Notes: a model not told the origin generated them from the sequence alone. A stretch of DNA of 63,288 nt from Desulfamplus sp. (GCA_015231615.1 JADGBE010000016.1:1-63288); one strand, 5' to 3'. Positions 7,659 to 15,921 are shown, counted from the first letter of the stretch. Program-made: numbers and translations.

Positions 7659-7693
7659 ATACTCGGAGTATGTTTAAGTAATACTCCGAGTAT
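7659..7693. terminator. perfect inverted repeat between convergent genes
   Basis: ATACTCGGAGTAT and its exact complement, 13 bases each, around a 9-base loop. It lies between the BrnA-like gene and recT, which converge. It lacks a strong T-run, so it may be a weak bidirectional terminator or a protein site. Confidence 0.55.
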
Positions 7694-7703
7694 GATTTAG
7701 TAT

Positions 7704-8834
7704 TTACGCCGCCTCTTCCATAGCCTGTTCATCAAGAATGGCATTTGTCCTTTTTGTAATAGCCTCCACATCATTCTCTGTGATTTCAGAGATTCCGAGT
7801 TGACTAACAGCAATTGCGAACTCTTCTGGAAAGTCTCTGTGTAAATCCATCAAGGCAAGTGGCATTGTTTGAGCTGTGGCTTGTTCTTGAAACTCTTTGT
7901 CAGCGTTATTCTGTTCGTCCCATTTGACAAACGAGTTCCAGAACCTTTCAAAGTTAGCGACTGCCATGTGCATAATGTCAGAGAGTTGTTTACTTTTGAT
8001 ATTGGCAATCTCTTCAATGTAGGCGTGAACAGGCTTATTTTCTCCATCTTTCATGTTGACCAATTTCCAGAACTGCACATCAATAGGAGTTGCTGTCTGT
8101 TGGACAGGTTGATAACTGACAGGCTGTGGTTGCTCTTGTTTAGGTGGAGTTGCTTTAGGTGTTCTTTTTTTCTTTTCAGTCTGTGGCTCTGCTGAATATG
8201 AACCGTCTTGTTGTGGAGTAAGTTCAATGTCATATTCTGTGAGTTCCTCAGTTGCAGAAATACCTTTGAGAACATCAGAGAACATATTTCTTAAAGCCCA
8301 TGACCTTGCCCTCATCTGCAACATTCTTTTCGGATATTTATGCCAAGGTGTCATACCTGCACTTGGGTAAGCCCATAATTTAGCTGTCTTAGCATCTGCA
8401 ATGCTGAATTGTTCAACTGCTGATTCATTGCCCCTTGAACACTCACATACAGCCGTAAAATCATCGTTCGCCCATGTTCCAGTAAAGTATTCACGAAACT
8501 TTGTGAGCTTGCCACTGGCTCTTACAATTGCCAACATTGCATCACCCCAAACAGTAGGGCGACCGTTGATAACGCTGATATTCTGAATTGCTGATAATGG
8601 GCTTAATCCCAACTCATAACCCATATTGATTGCAACAAATACCGCCTCTGGTTTGTTCACAAGGTCTTTTGGCATCATTCCAGATACAGCGAAAATTTGC
8701 GACATTTCCCAAAGTCCTGTAAAGTTTGTAGGCATCAATCCCTTACCCTCTGCAATAAGTATTGTGTCAGTAAATCTTGCTGGTGTTGCAACTGCTAAAG
8801 CTGTGGTGTTGACTTGTGGTTGTGTATTCATCAT
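7704..8834 (-). CDS. recT: RecT-family single-strand annealing recombinase
   Basis: 376 residues. The core (about 30-200) includes MPTNFTGLWEMSQIFAVSGM, INMGYELGLSPLSAIQNISV, GRPTVWGDAMLAIV and RMLQMRARSWALRNMF, the RecT annealase pattern. A Pro/Gln-rich linker and a variable C-terminal domain ending AMEEAA follow. It anneals complementary strands during phage recombination, probably on ends resected by the PD-(D/E)XK nuclease encoded upstream. AGGAG lies before the ATG at 8834. It is the last gene of its operon. Confidence 0.9.
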   Translation of the reverse strand: MMNTQPQVNTTALAVATPARFTDTILIAEGKGLMPTNFTGLWEMSQIFAVSGMMPKDLVNKPEAVFVAINMGYELGLSPLSAIQNISVINGRPTVWGDAMLAIVRASGKLTKFREYFTGTWANDDFTAVCECSRGNESAVEQFSIADAKTAKLWAYPSAGMTPWHKYPKRMLQMRARSWALRNMFSDVLKGISATEELTEYDIELTPQQDGSYSAEPQTEKKKRTPKATPPKQEQPQPVSYQPVQQTATPIDVQFWKLVNMKDGENKPVHAYIEEIANIKSKQLSDIMHMAVANFERFWNSFVKWDEQNNADKEFQEQATAQTMPLALMDLHRDFPEEFAIAVSQLGISEITENDVEAITKRTNAILDEQAMEEAA

Positions 8835-8846
8835 GGTTTTAGTCTC

Positions 8847-9518
8847 CTATTTAGTTTTGAGTATTGTAGTTTGAGTAAAGGCAACACCGCTTATTTCAGT
8901 GATACCAGCTTTCATTTTTGCATTAATGTAAGGTGCAATTGCTTTGATAATCTGCTCTTTACGGTCCTGAAAAAGTTCATCAGGAAGTTGTTTAAAATCC
9001 GTGATAGTCCACTCCATTTTAGTATCAAGTTTAGCAGTTGCCCCTGAATCAGTAACCGTTACTGCTGGCATAATTTCAGGCATAACAGAATTTTCATTAT
9101 TGTCATTATTTTCAATTATCGCCTGACTTTTCGCCAATATTTCAATCTGTTTTTTCTCCAGATAGATTTTAATTTTGTGGTTCAAATCAGATTGAATACT
9201 CTCTAATTTATCCCTAAGCCCTTTCACGTTGCCATCAATGAGCTTAACTACTTCGTGATATGGCTGTTTTGCTTTTTTTCTCTCATCTTCAATTGCTTTA
9301 ATAAGGTCTTTAATTTCCTTACTTATTTTAACAGCGTCTTGATTATCTTTTTCAGTTTCAATATCTCCAAATCCCAAGATAACAAGAGCTTCCAAGTCAT
9401 TAATCTGGCTGTGAAAATCATCAAAGATTCTTAAATCAACGCTTGGAACAGATATAATTTCTGGTGTTAATTCTGTTGTGTCTGGTGCTTCGTCTAATAA
9501 TGATAGAAAATCGTCCAT
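8847..9518 (-). CDS. coiled-coil phage protein of the recombination module
   Basis: 223 residues. A helical, charged stretch (about 55-135) should form a coiled coil. The C-terminal part (TKMEWTITDFKQLPDEL, then AGITEISGVAF) matches a conserved phage protein often found between exonuclease and annealase genes; its function is unknown. AAGGAGAAACACA precedes the ATG. Located between the exonuclease and recT, it probably assists them. Confidence 0.65.
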   Translation of the reverse strand: MDDFLSLLDEAPDTTELTPEIISVPSVDLRIFDDFHSQINDLEALVILGFGDIETEKDNQDAVKISKEIKDLIKAIEDERKKAKQPYHEVVKLIDGNVKGLRDKLESIQSDLNHKIKIYLEKKQIEILAKSQAIIENNDNNENSVMPEIMPAVTVTDSGATAKLDTKMEWTITDFKQLPDELFQDRKEQIIKAIAPYINAKMKAGITEISGVAFTQTTILKTK

Positions 9519-9539
9519 TGTGTTTCTCCTTGTTTTGTT

Positions 9540-10079
9540 TCAATTATTAAAAAAGTGATATGCGTTTAGTAGTCCAAGAAATATATTGAACTGGTCTTTA
9601 TTTGGGTAATCTACAAGACAGCCTGACCCATCTTGTTTGAGTCTGACGCTTGCACTTGCACAAGTGTTTATCTTTGCGTCAATCTTGGCTAAATGCCTAT
9701 ATGCTGCCCCTTGCACAGCAAACCAAGAATGATATTGCTGTGAGGTTTTCCAGTCTAACAGCACAACCTTCTGACTACCTTTTAGGGTACCGATAAAGTC
9801 AGGTTGTCCGCAGAACTTTAGAGCATCATCTTTCAACCTCGTTTCAAGCAGTAGGATTTTATCAATCGTGCTGTCAGCCCACCGCTTGAATGAGTCAAAG
9901 TATCCTTGATAGTGCAAAGGTAATTCTGGCAAAAGCCATTCCCCTTTGAGATACAGGTGGCAACAATCGTGAATCATGCTGCCCCTGTTGCTGTGTTCCT
10001 CTGTAAAGAAATCAGTGTTGAGATATGGCTTTATGATTGTAGTTACAGAGGGATAGCCTGTGTCATTGACGTAAGCCAT
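9540..10079 (-). CDS. PD-(D/E)XK phage exonuclease (RecE/Cas4-like)
   Basis: 179 residues. FCGQPDFIGTLKG (about 88-100) and VVLLDWKTSQQYHSW (about 105-119) give the D...DxK active site of the PD-(D/E)XK fold, followed by the Q-x3-Y helix (QGAAYRHLA). Such nucleases resect ends for RecT. It is short for the family but appears complete. The start overlaps the previous stop as TAATG. Confidence 0.8.
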   Translation of the reverse strand: MAYVNDTGYPSVTTIIKPYLNTDFFTEEHSNRGSMIHDCCHLYLKGEWLLPELPLHYQGYFDSFKRWADSTIDKILLLETRLKDDALKFCGQPDFIGTLKGSQKVVLLDWKTSQQYHSWFAVQGAAYRHLAKIDAKINTCASASVRLKQDGSGCLVDYPNKDQFNIFLGLLNAYHFFNN

Positions 10080-10288
10080 TATTGACCTACTATTGCATTA
10101 AGAAGAATTGGAACAAAGCCTACTCCGATTATGAAAAGTGTTATATAAACTATCCCTGTGAATATCTTTTCAATTAGTGATTCCATTTTTTCAGCTCTCC
10201 TTTTAATTATTGTGTTATTAACTTCTTGAATTTCCTCAAAAGTCTGGTATAAGTAGATATTATTTTGTTTAAAAAGTGGGTGCTTCAT
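10079..10288 (-). CDS. small membrane protein, unknown
   Basis: 69 residues with one transmembrane helix near the C-terminus (IFTGIVYITLFIIGVGFVP). AAAGGAAAAACAAC precedes the ATG at 10288; an internal ATG would give a 36-residue form. Unknown function; small phage membrane proteins can act in lysis control or exclusion. Confidence 0.5.
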   Translation of the reverse strand: MKHPLFKQNNIYLYQTFEEIQEVNNTIIKRRAEKMESLIEKIFTGIVYITLFIIGVGFVPILLNAIVGQ

Positions 10289-10647
10289 GTTGTTTTTCCT
10301 TTGTCTGTATTTGTTAGTTGATTTGTTTGACTGATTGTTTTGGTTTTCCTTGCATAAAGCCTGTCTGTCCTGAGCAGATGGGCTTTACCTTTTTGGTACT
10401 CTTATCTGCCCAGATTAGAGTTTCCGATTAATAGTAGTAGTTCTTGCCTGTATTCCTTTAAGTTACCGCTTAAATTTCCAGCCTTGCCATTGTTTCCGAC
10501 CTTCTAAGAGGTTCGATAATGTAGTCTTTGAACAATCCAGAACTTAAGCGGGTTATAAGATGCACAAACAATCTCCTTCAAAGCTGCTTATGCACCTCGT
10601 AACATTCTCGCATGTGCGAGCAGTTGAGAACTCCACCAGTGAAACTA
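10289..10647 (-). other. 359-base gene-free leader with several hairpins
   Basis: No convincing gene is visible on either strand. Structures seen: CTCGCA-TG-TGCGAG (10607-10620); a long-range helix of CCGCTTAA (10466-10473) with TTAAGCGG (10544-10551); and AAAGCC/GGCTTT plus GTCTG/CAGAT (10356-10386), followed on the plus strand by ACCTTTTT, a terminator-like layout. Short minus-strand frames of 25-34 codons exist, one with AAGGAG before a GTG, but none is secure. The stretch at 10397-10427 resembles 19984-20009. Confidence 0.45.
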
Positions 10648-10908
10648 TTAGTTCATAGAGCAATATTCTTTAAAATCTGAAAGTTTCCAAAGTTTGTCAG
10701 AGTGCCATTCTGTCTCATCAAAATTAGGGTTTTGTTCATAATCACAAAAGAACTGACCAATTTCAGTAATCAAAATCGTTACGATATTGTGACCTTCTGC
10801 ACTCTGTTTGTCTGTATCCTTAGTTTCAATCAAATGATAACTCTCAAGCAACTCCATCACTTCACCCTCTGAACAATCCAAAGCCATTGCCATGTTTTCT
10901 ATTTTCAT
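10648..10908 (-). CDS. phage protein of unknown function
   Basis: 86 residues, acidic. The N-terminal 30 residues (MALDCSEGEVMELLESYHLI) could form a small helix-turn-helix. It starts by TAATG overlap with the antirepressor stop, preceded by AGGAGGGCAGCG. No family recognised. Confidence 0.6.
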   Translation of the reverse strand: MKIENMAMALDCSEGEVMELLESYHLIETKDTDKQSAEGHNIVTILITEIGQFFCDYEQNPNFDETEWHSDKLWKLSDFKEYCSMN

Positions 10909-11696
10909 TACGCTGCCCTCCTGTATTCCCTCATCATGTTAGGGTCTTCTGTAAGTTTGCATTTAAAGTGATTAATAACTTCTATGTGGTATGCGTTGAT
11001 TGTGCCGTAATCGGTATCTGGTACTTTTTTGGTGTTATATCCGAGAGACTTTGATATTTTTGAAAGTCGCATTCCGACTATTTTGTAAATAGCCTTACTG
11101 AGTTCAAAGAAATCTGAAAGCCATGGGATAGCTTTTGCTGTCTTCCATGTCTTGGATTCTCCAAGCTGGTCTTTAAGTTTTCCGTTCTCTCTGACCGCCA
11201 CTGATGCTGTTGCCATAGAAGTTGCAACCTTCTTGTCTTGAATCCAAGTTCTCGTTTCAATTATCTCTTCCAATGCGATATTTTTACGCTCAACCATTGC
11301 CAGAGCCTTTTGTTTCTCTTCATACTCTAAAGCCCATGCTCTTGCTGCTTCGGCTGGATTTGAAAAGTTAGGCACAGCAAGAGTTTTACTTTTTGCGATA
11401 TTTTCCATCTTGATAAAATACTGTCGTGCTTGTTTGCCTTTTTCGTTCCGTTCAACCATTGAGAGTTCTTTCGCCATGTCTATGGTGATGTGATACTCTT
11501 GTTTTGGTCTGCCTTTTTCGGAATTTTCCGAAAAACTCACAAAGTCCTGATTTTCCACAAAATCATATTGTTTTATTCTGTCTGTAATCCATGTGGTAAA
11601 ATGGTCTTTGTTCTCAATAAACTCATGAAGGTTTCTTGCATTAACGGTTTGTTGTCCATTTGAATCTGTGTTGATTGGAATAAGGTCATTACTCAT
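10908..11696 (-). CDS. AntA/AntB-type antirepressor
   Basis: 262 residues. Residues 1-95 match the AntA domain (NARNLHEFIENKDHFTTWI, YDFVENQDF, YHITIDMAKELSMVERNEKG), found in phage antirepressors that bind repressors and trigger induction. The rest is a second, less conserved domain ending YRRAA. GGAGAAAAGAAATT precedes the ATG. It follows the Cro-like gene of the left switch and may inactivate one of the repressors in this element. Confidence 0.8.
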   Translation of the reverse strand: MSNDLIPINTDSNGQQTVNARNLHEFIENKDHFTTWITDRIKQYDFVENQDFVSFSENSEKGRPKQEYHITIDMAKELSMVERNEKGKQARQYFIKMENIAKSKTLAVPNFSNPAEAARAWALEYEEKQKALAMVERKNIALEEIIETRTWIQDKKVATSMATASVAVRENGKLKDQLGESKTWKTAKAIPWLSDFFELSKAIYKIVGMRLSKISKSLGYNTKKVPDTDYGTINAYHIEVINHFKCKLTEDPNMMREYRRAA

Positions 11697-11724
11697 AATT
11701 TCTTTTCTCCATTTTTAATGTTTT

Positions 11725-11737
11725 GCGAACAATTCGC
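11725..11737. promoter_or_regulatory. possible operator GCGAA-CAA-TTCGC
   Basis: A perfect 5+3+5 palindrome between the Cro-like gene and the antirepressor. TTCGCT half sites of the same kind occur in the divergent region at 12076-12090, so the left repressor or Cro-like protein may bind here too. Confidence 0.4.
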
Positions 11738-11770
11738 TAATCAGTTCTTTTTACTGTTAATCTTGTGAAT

Positions 11771-12040
11771 TTATTTTTGCTGTGTTATCTTTTTATTAGC
11801 CCTTAGCGTATTTTGATTGATTATTTTAATTGTATGCAGTTCATCTTTTATTGATGAAGCCCTAAAAGCCCAATCTTCCGCTGTAAAGGGTAGCCCAAGT
11901 TCCTGACAGGCACGGTGAAGGTTCAGAGTTATTTCAATGGATGGATTCTTTTTTCTTCCATTTAGCAATTCTGAAAGATATGCCGTTTTAATATTCGCTC
12001 TGTGAGCAATTTGTCGCTGTGTAATTTTCATATTCGCCAT
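11771..12040 (-). CDS. Cro-like HTH regulator (left switch)
   Basis: 86-89 residues with an XRE-type helix-turn-helix (about 7-45, ITQRQIAHRANIKTAYLSELLNGRK). It is divergent from the repressor at 12126 and heads the leftward antirepressor-recombination operon, the position of cro. The promoter -10 box overlaps the first ATG at 12040, so translation more likely starts at the second ATG at 12031, almost at the transcript start, giving a leaderless mRNA. Confidence 0.75.
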   Translation of the reverse strand: MANMKITQRQIAHRANIKTAYLSELLNGRKKNPSIEITLNLHRACQELGLPFTAEDWAFRASSIKDELHTIKIINQNTLRANKKITQQK

Positions 12041-12104
12041 ATTATTTGAATTAATTTGCTAAGTCAATATAATAATTCGCTAACAGCAAACTATTATGAT
12101 AATT
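12039..12104. promoter_or_regulatory. divergent promoter/operator region, left switch
   Basis: Minus strand: TTGACT (12067-12062), 17-base spacer, TAATAT (12044-12039). The ATG at 12031 would be at or next to +1. Operator-like half sites: TTTGCTAA, and TTCGCT-AAC-AGCAAA (12076-12090). A plus-strand -10 candidate (TATGAT) lies near 12095, ahead of the repressor gene. Confidence 0.6.
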
Positions 12105-12125
12105 TTTATAAAAGGAGGTAAGGCA

Positions 12126-12581
12126 ATGGACAAAATTTCTGAGTATTATGTTAAAAAACATGGTAATCCTTTAAGCGTAGCCCTGAATCATTTGGTCAGC
12201 ACAACCAAAGGATTAACAAAGAAACAACTCTCTCAAGAAACAGGAATCTCACAACCTTATCTTTCAGAGTTAGCGTCAGGCAAAAAAGAGGGTGCATTTA
12301 CAACATGGGAAAAAATTGCAGATTTTTTTAATATGTCTTTTGCTGATTTTATGGCGTTAGGTGAAAATCTACTCTCTTCCACTACGCTTTCAGGAAATCT
12401 GCCATCAATCCAAGTCAATATGACTTCTTCTAATACAGACAGGTTCTCAAACGACCCTCTTCTTGCATCTATAAAACTCAAATTGTTAGAACTCGAACAA
12501 CGTAACCATCAGAAACTTAAAGAAATTGACATCTATCTCTCAGGTGTAATAGCTGGATTGCCAGCTACAGCCAGAGTTTAA
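12126..12581 (+). CDS. XRE-family repressor (left switch)
   Basis: About 151 residues from the ATG at 12126, which follows AAAGGAGGTAAGGCA. Helix-turn-helix about 22-62 (LTKKQLSQETGISQPYLSELASGKKEG). The C-terminal half ends in a helical stretch (about 110-150) that may mediate oligomerisation. No LexA-like protease motif is visible, so induction by RecA cleavage is unlikely and an antirepressor would be the natural inducer. Confidence 0.75.
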   Translation: MDKISEYYVKKHGNPLSVALNHLVSTTKGLTKKQLSQETGISQPYLSELASGKKEGAFTTWEKIADFFNMSFADFMALGENLLSSTTLSGNLPSIQVNMTSSNTDRFSNDPLLASIKLKLLELEQRNHQKLKEIDIYLSGVIAGLPATARV

Positions 12582-12594
12582 AAAGGACAGACAA

Positions 12595-12816
12595 ATGCAA
12601 AAATACGCAGATATAAATGGCGACTCAGGCGTATATGGTTTTGAGATTCAGACTTCGGCAATTACAGTCTGGTTTAAAGGGACGCAAAGACCATACACAT
12701 ATAGCTACCAGTCTGCTGGACAATCCAATGTTGAGGAAATGAAACGCCTTGCATTGTCTGGTAATGGGTTAAATGCTTTCATTAATAGAAATGTGAAATT
12801 TGATTATGTTCGGTAA
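12595..12816 (+). CDS. KTSC-like small protein
   Basis: 73 residues with the pattern VYGFEIQTSAITVWFKG...YTYSYQSAG...MKRLALSGNGLNAFINRNV, close to a widespread family of small proteins of unknown function resembling the KTSC domain. AAAGGACAGACAA precedes the ATG. It follows the repressor by 13 bases and is probably expressed with it in the lysogen. Confidence 0.6.
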   Translation: MQKYADINGDSGVYGFEIQTSAITVWFKGTQRPYTYSYQSAGQSNVEEMKRLALSGNGLNAFINRNVKFDYVR

Positions 12817-13013
12817 TTTTGATTGTCATAAACAATCCTATCGTTCGTTAATTTTCGCCTTTCTATCAAGATGTTGTGAGCTATAATAAAATGGTCAAAT
12901 TCTTCAGGGTTTAGACTTTCAGTTGCCATGACACAAACTCTTGCTAATGATATTTCATCAAAAGATTGTTTTGGATTGACCATATCTGTTGTAATTTTGG
13001 TTGAGAATCCCAT
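12804..13013 (-). CDS. phage protein of unknown function
   Basis: 69 residues, soluble. AAGGAGGCAAA before the ATG supports it. It converges on and overlaps the KTSC-like gene by 13 bases and is the last gene of the operon headed by the right Cro-like gene. No family recognised. Confidence 0.55.
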   Translation of the reverse strand: MGFSTKITTDMVNPKQSFDEISLARVCVMATESLNPEEFDHFIIAHNILIERRKLTNDRIVYDNQNYRT

Positions 13014-13022
13014 TTTGCCTCC

Positions 13023-13253
13023 TTAATTCACGCCTACAAGTTTTTTAAATTCATCATCAGCCTTGCCAATCAATCCAAACCTATCAAGCGTGTAACGCAA
13101 CCAAGCGTTTTCTTCTTCAAGGTCTTTTATCTCTGCTTCAAGGTCTTGAATCTCTTCCTTCAAGCATTGAATCTCATTATCTCTTTCCCACTTGTAGTCC
13201 TCTTCCTGTGGTGTGGTTCGGTCGTTGGGATTGTTCATAAATTGGTTAAACAT
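13023..13253 (-). CDS. small coiled-coil phage protein
   Basis: 76 residues from the ATG at 13253, chosen because AGGAGGCAGCGTA lies directly upstream; an ORF start at 13292 would lie inside the previous gene. Residues 23-55 are a strong heptad coiled coil (CLKEEIQDLEAEIKDLEEEN). Unknown function, probably a dimer. Confidence 0.6.
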   Translation of the reverse strand: MFNQFMNNPNDRTTPQEEDYKWERDNEIQCLKEEIQDLEAEIKDLEEENAWLRYTLDRFGLIGKADDEFKKLVGVN

Positions 13254-13275
13254 TACGCTGCCTCCTGTTGTTGAT

Positions 13276-13593
13276 TTAGAAATAATGCTCAAAAAAATAT
13301 TCTTGAAAACGCTCTTGCCTCTTCCAACGATATTTTTTTACTTCTTCTGTTTCTTCTTTATCCCATGGTGTGTCTTGGATTTCATATTCGTATCCAACTG
13401 ACTTGACTGTTTTTTGATATAGTTTTTTAAATTCAGATATTTTTTTTGTTTTAATGTCTATCCCCCCATTCCCGTCTCTATGAGCAATGACTATCCAATG
13501 ATTTAATATTGTCCATGCGTCTGTTTCATAAACATCTGCAACCATATCGTTTAACAATTCATATTCATTGTCTGTGAGTTTTCTTTTAGTCAT
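13276..13593 (-). CDS. phage protein of unknown function
   Basis: About 105 residues starting MTKRKLTDNEYELLNDMV. AGGAGGCAGC lies nine bases before this ATG. The longer frame to 13692 runs back through the 107-bp duplication in a frame that would not be translated. Charged, with several Trp and Tyr; no family recognised. Confidence 0.6.
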   Translation of the reverse strand: MTKRKLTDNEYELLNDMVADVYETDAWTILNHWIVIAHRDGNGGIDIKTKKISEFKKLYQKTVKSVGYEYEIQDTPWDKEETEEVKKYRWKRQERFQEYFFEHYF

Positions 13594-13633
13594 GTCATGC
13601 TGCCTCCTGTATTTCCTGTTCTGGTTGGTATTC

Positions 13634-13847
13634 GATTTGTTTAAGTGATTGAGTTGCACCGATAACAGCAGGATTGCCAGCAAAGAACCCACCGATTAGA
13701 CGGTTAAGGTCTGACTCTGTTTGACCTTCTGGCAATGTAAGATTTGTTTAAGTGATTGAGTTGCACCGATAACAGCAGGATTGCCAGCAAAGAACCCACC
13801 GATTAGACGGTTAAGGTCTGACTCTGTTTGACCTTCTGGCAATGTAA
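13634..13847. repeat. perfect 107-bp tandem duplication
   Basis: The 107 bases at 13634-13740 are repeated directly at 13741-13847 with no difference that I can see. 107 is not a multiple of three, so the duplication shifts the frame at the 3' end of the gene at 13696-14388. Confidence 0.95.
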
Positions 13848-14388
13848 GTTGTCCTGTGTGGAGTCCGTGAACAACTGGCAGGATAGTAAGGAAAGCATCT
13901 GGTAAAGCGTTCTTAAAATCGCCATAAAGCTCTTTGTTCGGGCAGGCGTCATGGGCAATTCGTGAATTTACAATCATGGTTGCATGACCAAGAGCATTCT
14001 TATAGACAATCATCTGACCAACTTGAGCCATAAGGTCAGGATTGATTATCTGTGATGCCTTAGATTTAGCTTTCCAAACAATTGAGAAAGCGATATAGTT
14101 TGACAAACAATTATGCAGAGTTGATTCTCCATCAGTATGGACTTCTGGGTTCTGGTCAATCCAAAAATCCGCTAAATCATTAACAAAGCTCTCCATCTCA
14201 ATAAACAGGGTGGGGAGTTTGTTATTTTCACGGTCAGAGTTTACAAACCTTTTGATAACCCCATTAATTTTAGCTGCCGTGTAAGGTGTGTTTTCAAGAA
14301 AGTGCTTTGCGTCAACATAAGTCAAAACACCCTGATATTTTGTTTCCAATTTTTGTTCTCTTTCTTGTTGCTCTTTTGTTAGTTCCAT
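13696..14388 (-). CDS. phage protein with C-terminus altered by duplication
   Basis: 230 residues from the ATG at 14388 (AAGGATTTAAAAAAA upstream). No family recognised. At 13741 the frame enters the second repeat copy out of phase and ends LHCQKVKQSQTLTV. If one copy is removed, the same frame runs on as IEYQPEQEIQEAA and stops at the ATGA beside the next start, restoring the EAA ending seen in other genes here. The present C-terminus is therefore probably recent and aberrant. Confidence 0.65.
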   Translation of the reverse strand: MELTKEQQEREQKLETKYQGVLTYVDAKHFLENTPYTAAKINGVIKRFVNSDRENNKLPTLFIEMESFVNDLADFWIDQNPEVHTDGESTLHNCLSNYIAFSIVWKAKSKASQIINPDLMAQVGQMIVYKNALGHATMIVNSRIAHDACPNKELYGDFKNALPDAFLTILPVVHGLHTGQLTLPEGQTESDLNRLIGGFFAGNPAVIGATQSLKQILHCQKVKQSQTLTV

Positions 14389-14410
14389 TTTTTTTAAATC
14401 CTTATAATTA

Positions 14411-15661
14411 TTAATTAATATCAATAGCTGTTACTTTATCTATATGCTCAATAGTTTCATTACTATCCATCTCTTCTAAAAGACTTGACCATGACTGAAT
14501 AATCTCTATGATTACTTTTTTGGTATTCTCCATTTGTCCATTTGCGATTCTGTTATCTGTTTTAATGCGTTCAAAGTAGTAAGGTAATTGCTGTAAAAGC
14601 CGTTGCATTTCTTTAGCCTGTGCATTGTCAAGATTTTCAGGCTTATCCACTTCAAACTGTGATTGAAGTTTTTTGTTTTCTCTTGTGAGTTCGTCATTTT
14701 TCCGCCAAGCTGCATTAGCTTTATCTCTGATTTCTTTTTCTCTCTTTTCAGCTAAAGCCTTTTCTTTTTCAGCTTTTTCGATTTTTTCTTTATTGACTCT
14801 GGCATAGAGTTCTTTCGCCTGATTTTCTATATCCTTACGTTCCTGAAATGCTCTTCGTCTGTTTTCTTCTTTTATCTCTTTAATTTGCTGTTCGTATTTT
14901 GCGATAAGTTGGGCGTTATCTTCGCCTGAAACGCTTTGTAGTTGCCTGACAGCCTCTTCTTTTTCCTCAATAGCTTTAAGAGCTTTTTCATTGGCGATTT
15001 GAGCTTTTCGCCTCTCTTCATCAATACGATTTTCAGCAGAGAATTTAGCCACATAATCAGTAAACCAAACAGCTTGCCCTTCTGGTGTGAAGCCTTGAAG
15101 GATTTTAGCCTTCGCTGGCATGATTTCTCCGTTGTCTAAAAGAGTTTGGATATTAGATAGGAGCGGGTAAGTTTTAGTTTCTTGAAGAGTAAATATTTGA
15201 GCGTCTTTCTGTGCTAATTTTGCTTTAAGCTCTTCAATCTCTTTGTGGTCTGCTACAACTTCTTTTGCTTTGGCTGTTGTGGTTGTTTCACCAGCTTCTT
15301 TACGTTCAATAATTTCCTCAATTGCTGATTCAGGAATGTCATCTTGAGCAAGAAAGAAAAGAGTTTCTTTTGAACAATCTAAATCGTTCGAGTTCGAACG
15401 ATTTCCAAATTTAGCTCCAGCTTGCATAAACTTTCTTGCTGTTCCATCACTCCATTTTAATTCAGCTCTAAGCCATTGAATCCAGTTGCCGTGTCCTATA
15501 ATAGGTTTGAGTTCAATTAAATTTTTCCCAATCTCAATAATGCCTTGAGATGTTTGTTTAATTAGAATTTTGGTCTCAATGGTTTTGGTTTTGACTAAAT
15601 CCCTATCCGTTGCTGGTATTAGGTTGTAATCAAAAATTTCTTGTGTGATTATTTCGTTCAT
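14411..15661 (-). CDS. DUF3102-like long coiled-coil phage protein
   Basis: 416 residues. The N-terminal 130 residues (GIIEIGKNLIELKPIIGHGNWIQW, WSDGTARKFMQAG) match DUF3102, a phage and plasmid domain of unknown role related in pattern to ParB-like DNA-binding proteins. Residues 145-345 are a long Glu/Lys-rich coiled coil. It may bind DNA or act in partition or transcription. It is the largest gene of its operon and ends 22 bases before the next ATG. Confidence 0.7.
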   Translation of the reverse strand: MNEIITQEIFDYNLIPATDRDLVKTKTIETKILIKQTSQGIIEIGKNLIELKPIIGHGNWIQWLRAELKWSDGTARKFMQAGAKFGNRSNSNDLDCSKETLFFLAQDDIPESAIEEIIERKEAGETTTTAKAKEVVADHKEIEELKAKLAQKDAQIFTLQETKTYPLLSNIQTLLDNGEIMPAKAKILQGFTPEGQAVWFTDYVAKFSAENRIDEERRKAQIANEKALKAIEEKEEAVRQLQSVSGEDNAQLIAKYEQQIKEIKEENRRRAFQERKDIENQAKELYARVNKEKIEKAEKEKALAEKREKEIRDKANAAWRKNDELTRENKKLQSQFEVDKPENLDNAQAKEMQRLLQQLPYYFERIKTDNRIANGQMENTKKVIIEIIQSWSSLLEEMDSNETIEHIDKVTAIDIN

Positions 15662-15696
15662 ATTTTTATAAGCCTTTGATATTATTTAATTATTAC

Positions 15697-15921
15697 TTAT
15701 TTATCATTGTGTTTGTAGTCTTCAAGCTGTATTCTGTTTATAAGACTTGGCATGGTTTTAATCATAGGTAGAGCAAGCAGAATGCAGCATCTAACCAGTT
15801 CCGATTTTGTTTTATCCATGTCATAGCTTGTTTTTTGAACAAGCGTTGCCATCTCCTCACTAATTTTGAGATTTAGAGCTACTTCTTTTGCCATGTTCTC
15901 TCTCTCCTGTTTGTCGTTCAT
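15697..15921 (-). CDS. ribbon-helix-helix-like protein
   Basis: 74 residues. EVALNLKISEEMATLVQKTSYDMDKTKSELVRCCILLAL has the strand-helix-helix pattern of Arc/CopG regulators. It starts by ATGA overlap with the Cro-like gene at 15921; an internal ATG at 15894 has a better AGGAGAGAGAAC site and would give the core domain alone. Confidence 0.6.
   Translation of the reverse strand: MNDKQERENMAKEVALNLKISEEMATLVQKTSYDMDKTKSELVRCCILLALPMIKTMPSLINRIQLEDYKHNDK

Noticed and set aside
10522..10533. GTTCAAAGACTA on the minus strand, like the conserved R segment of group I introns
   Set aside because: No downstream partner (S-like TAGTC) or other intron core elements were found, and the flanking genes are not split.
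12126..12581. LexA/CI-type self-cleaving repressor
   Set aside because: No Ala-Gly cleavage site or Ser/Lys peptidase motifs are visible in either repressor.
13594..13692. N-terminal extension of the protein at 13276-13593
   Set aside because: It is the other-frame reading of the duplicated segment; the ribosome site supports the start at 13593.
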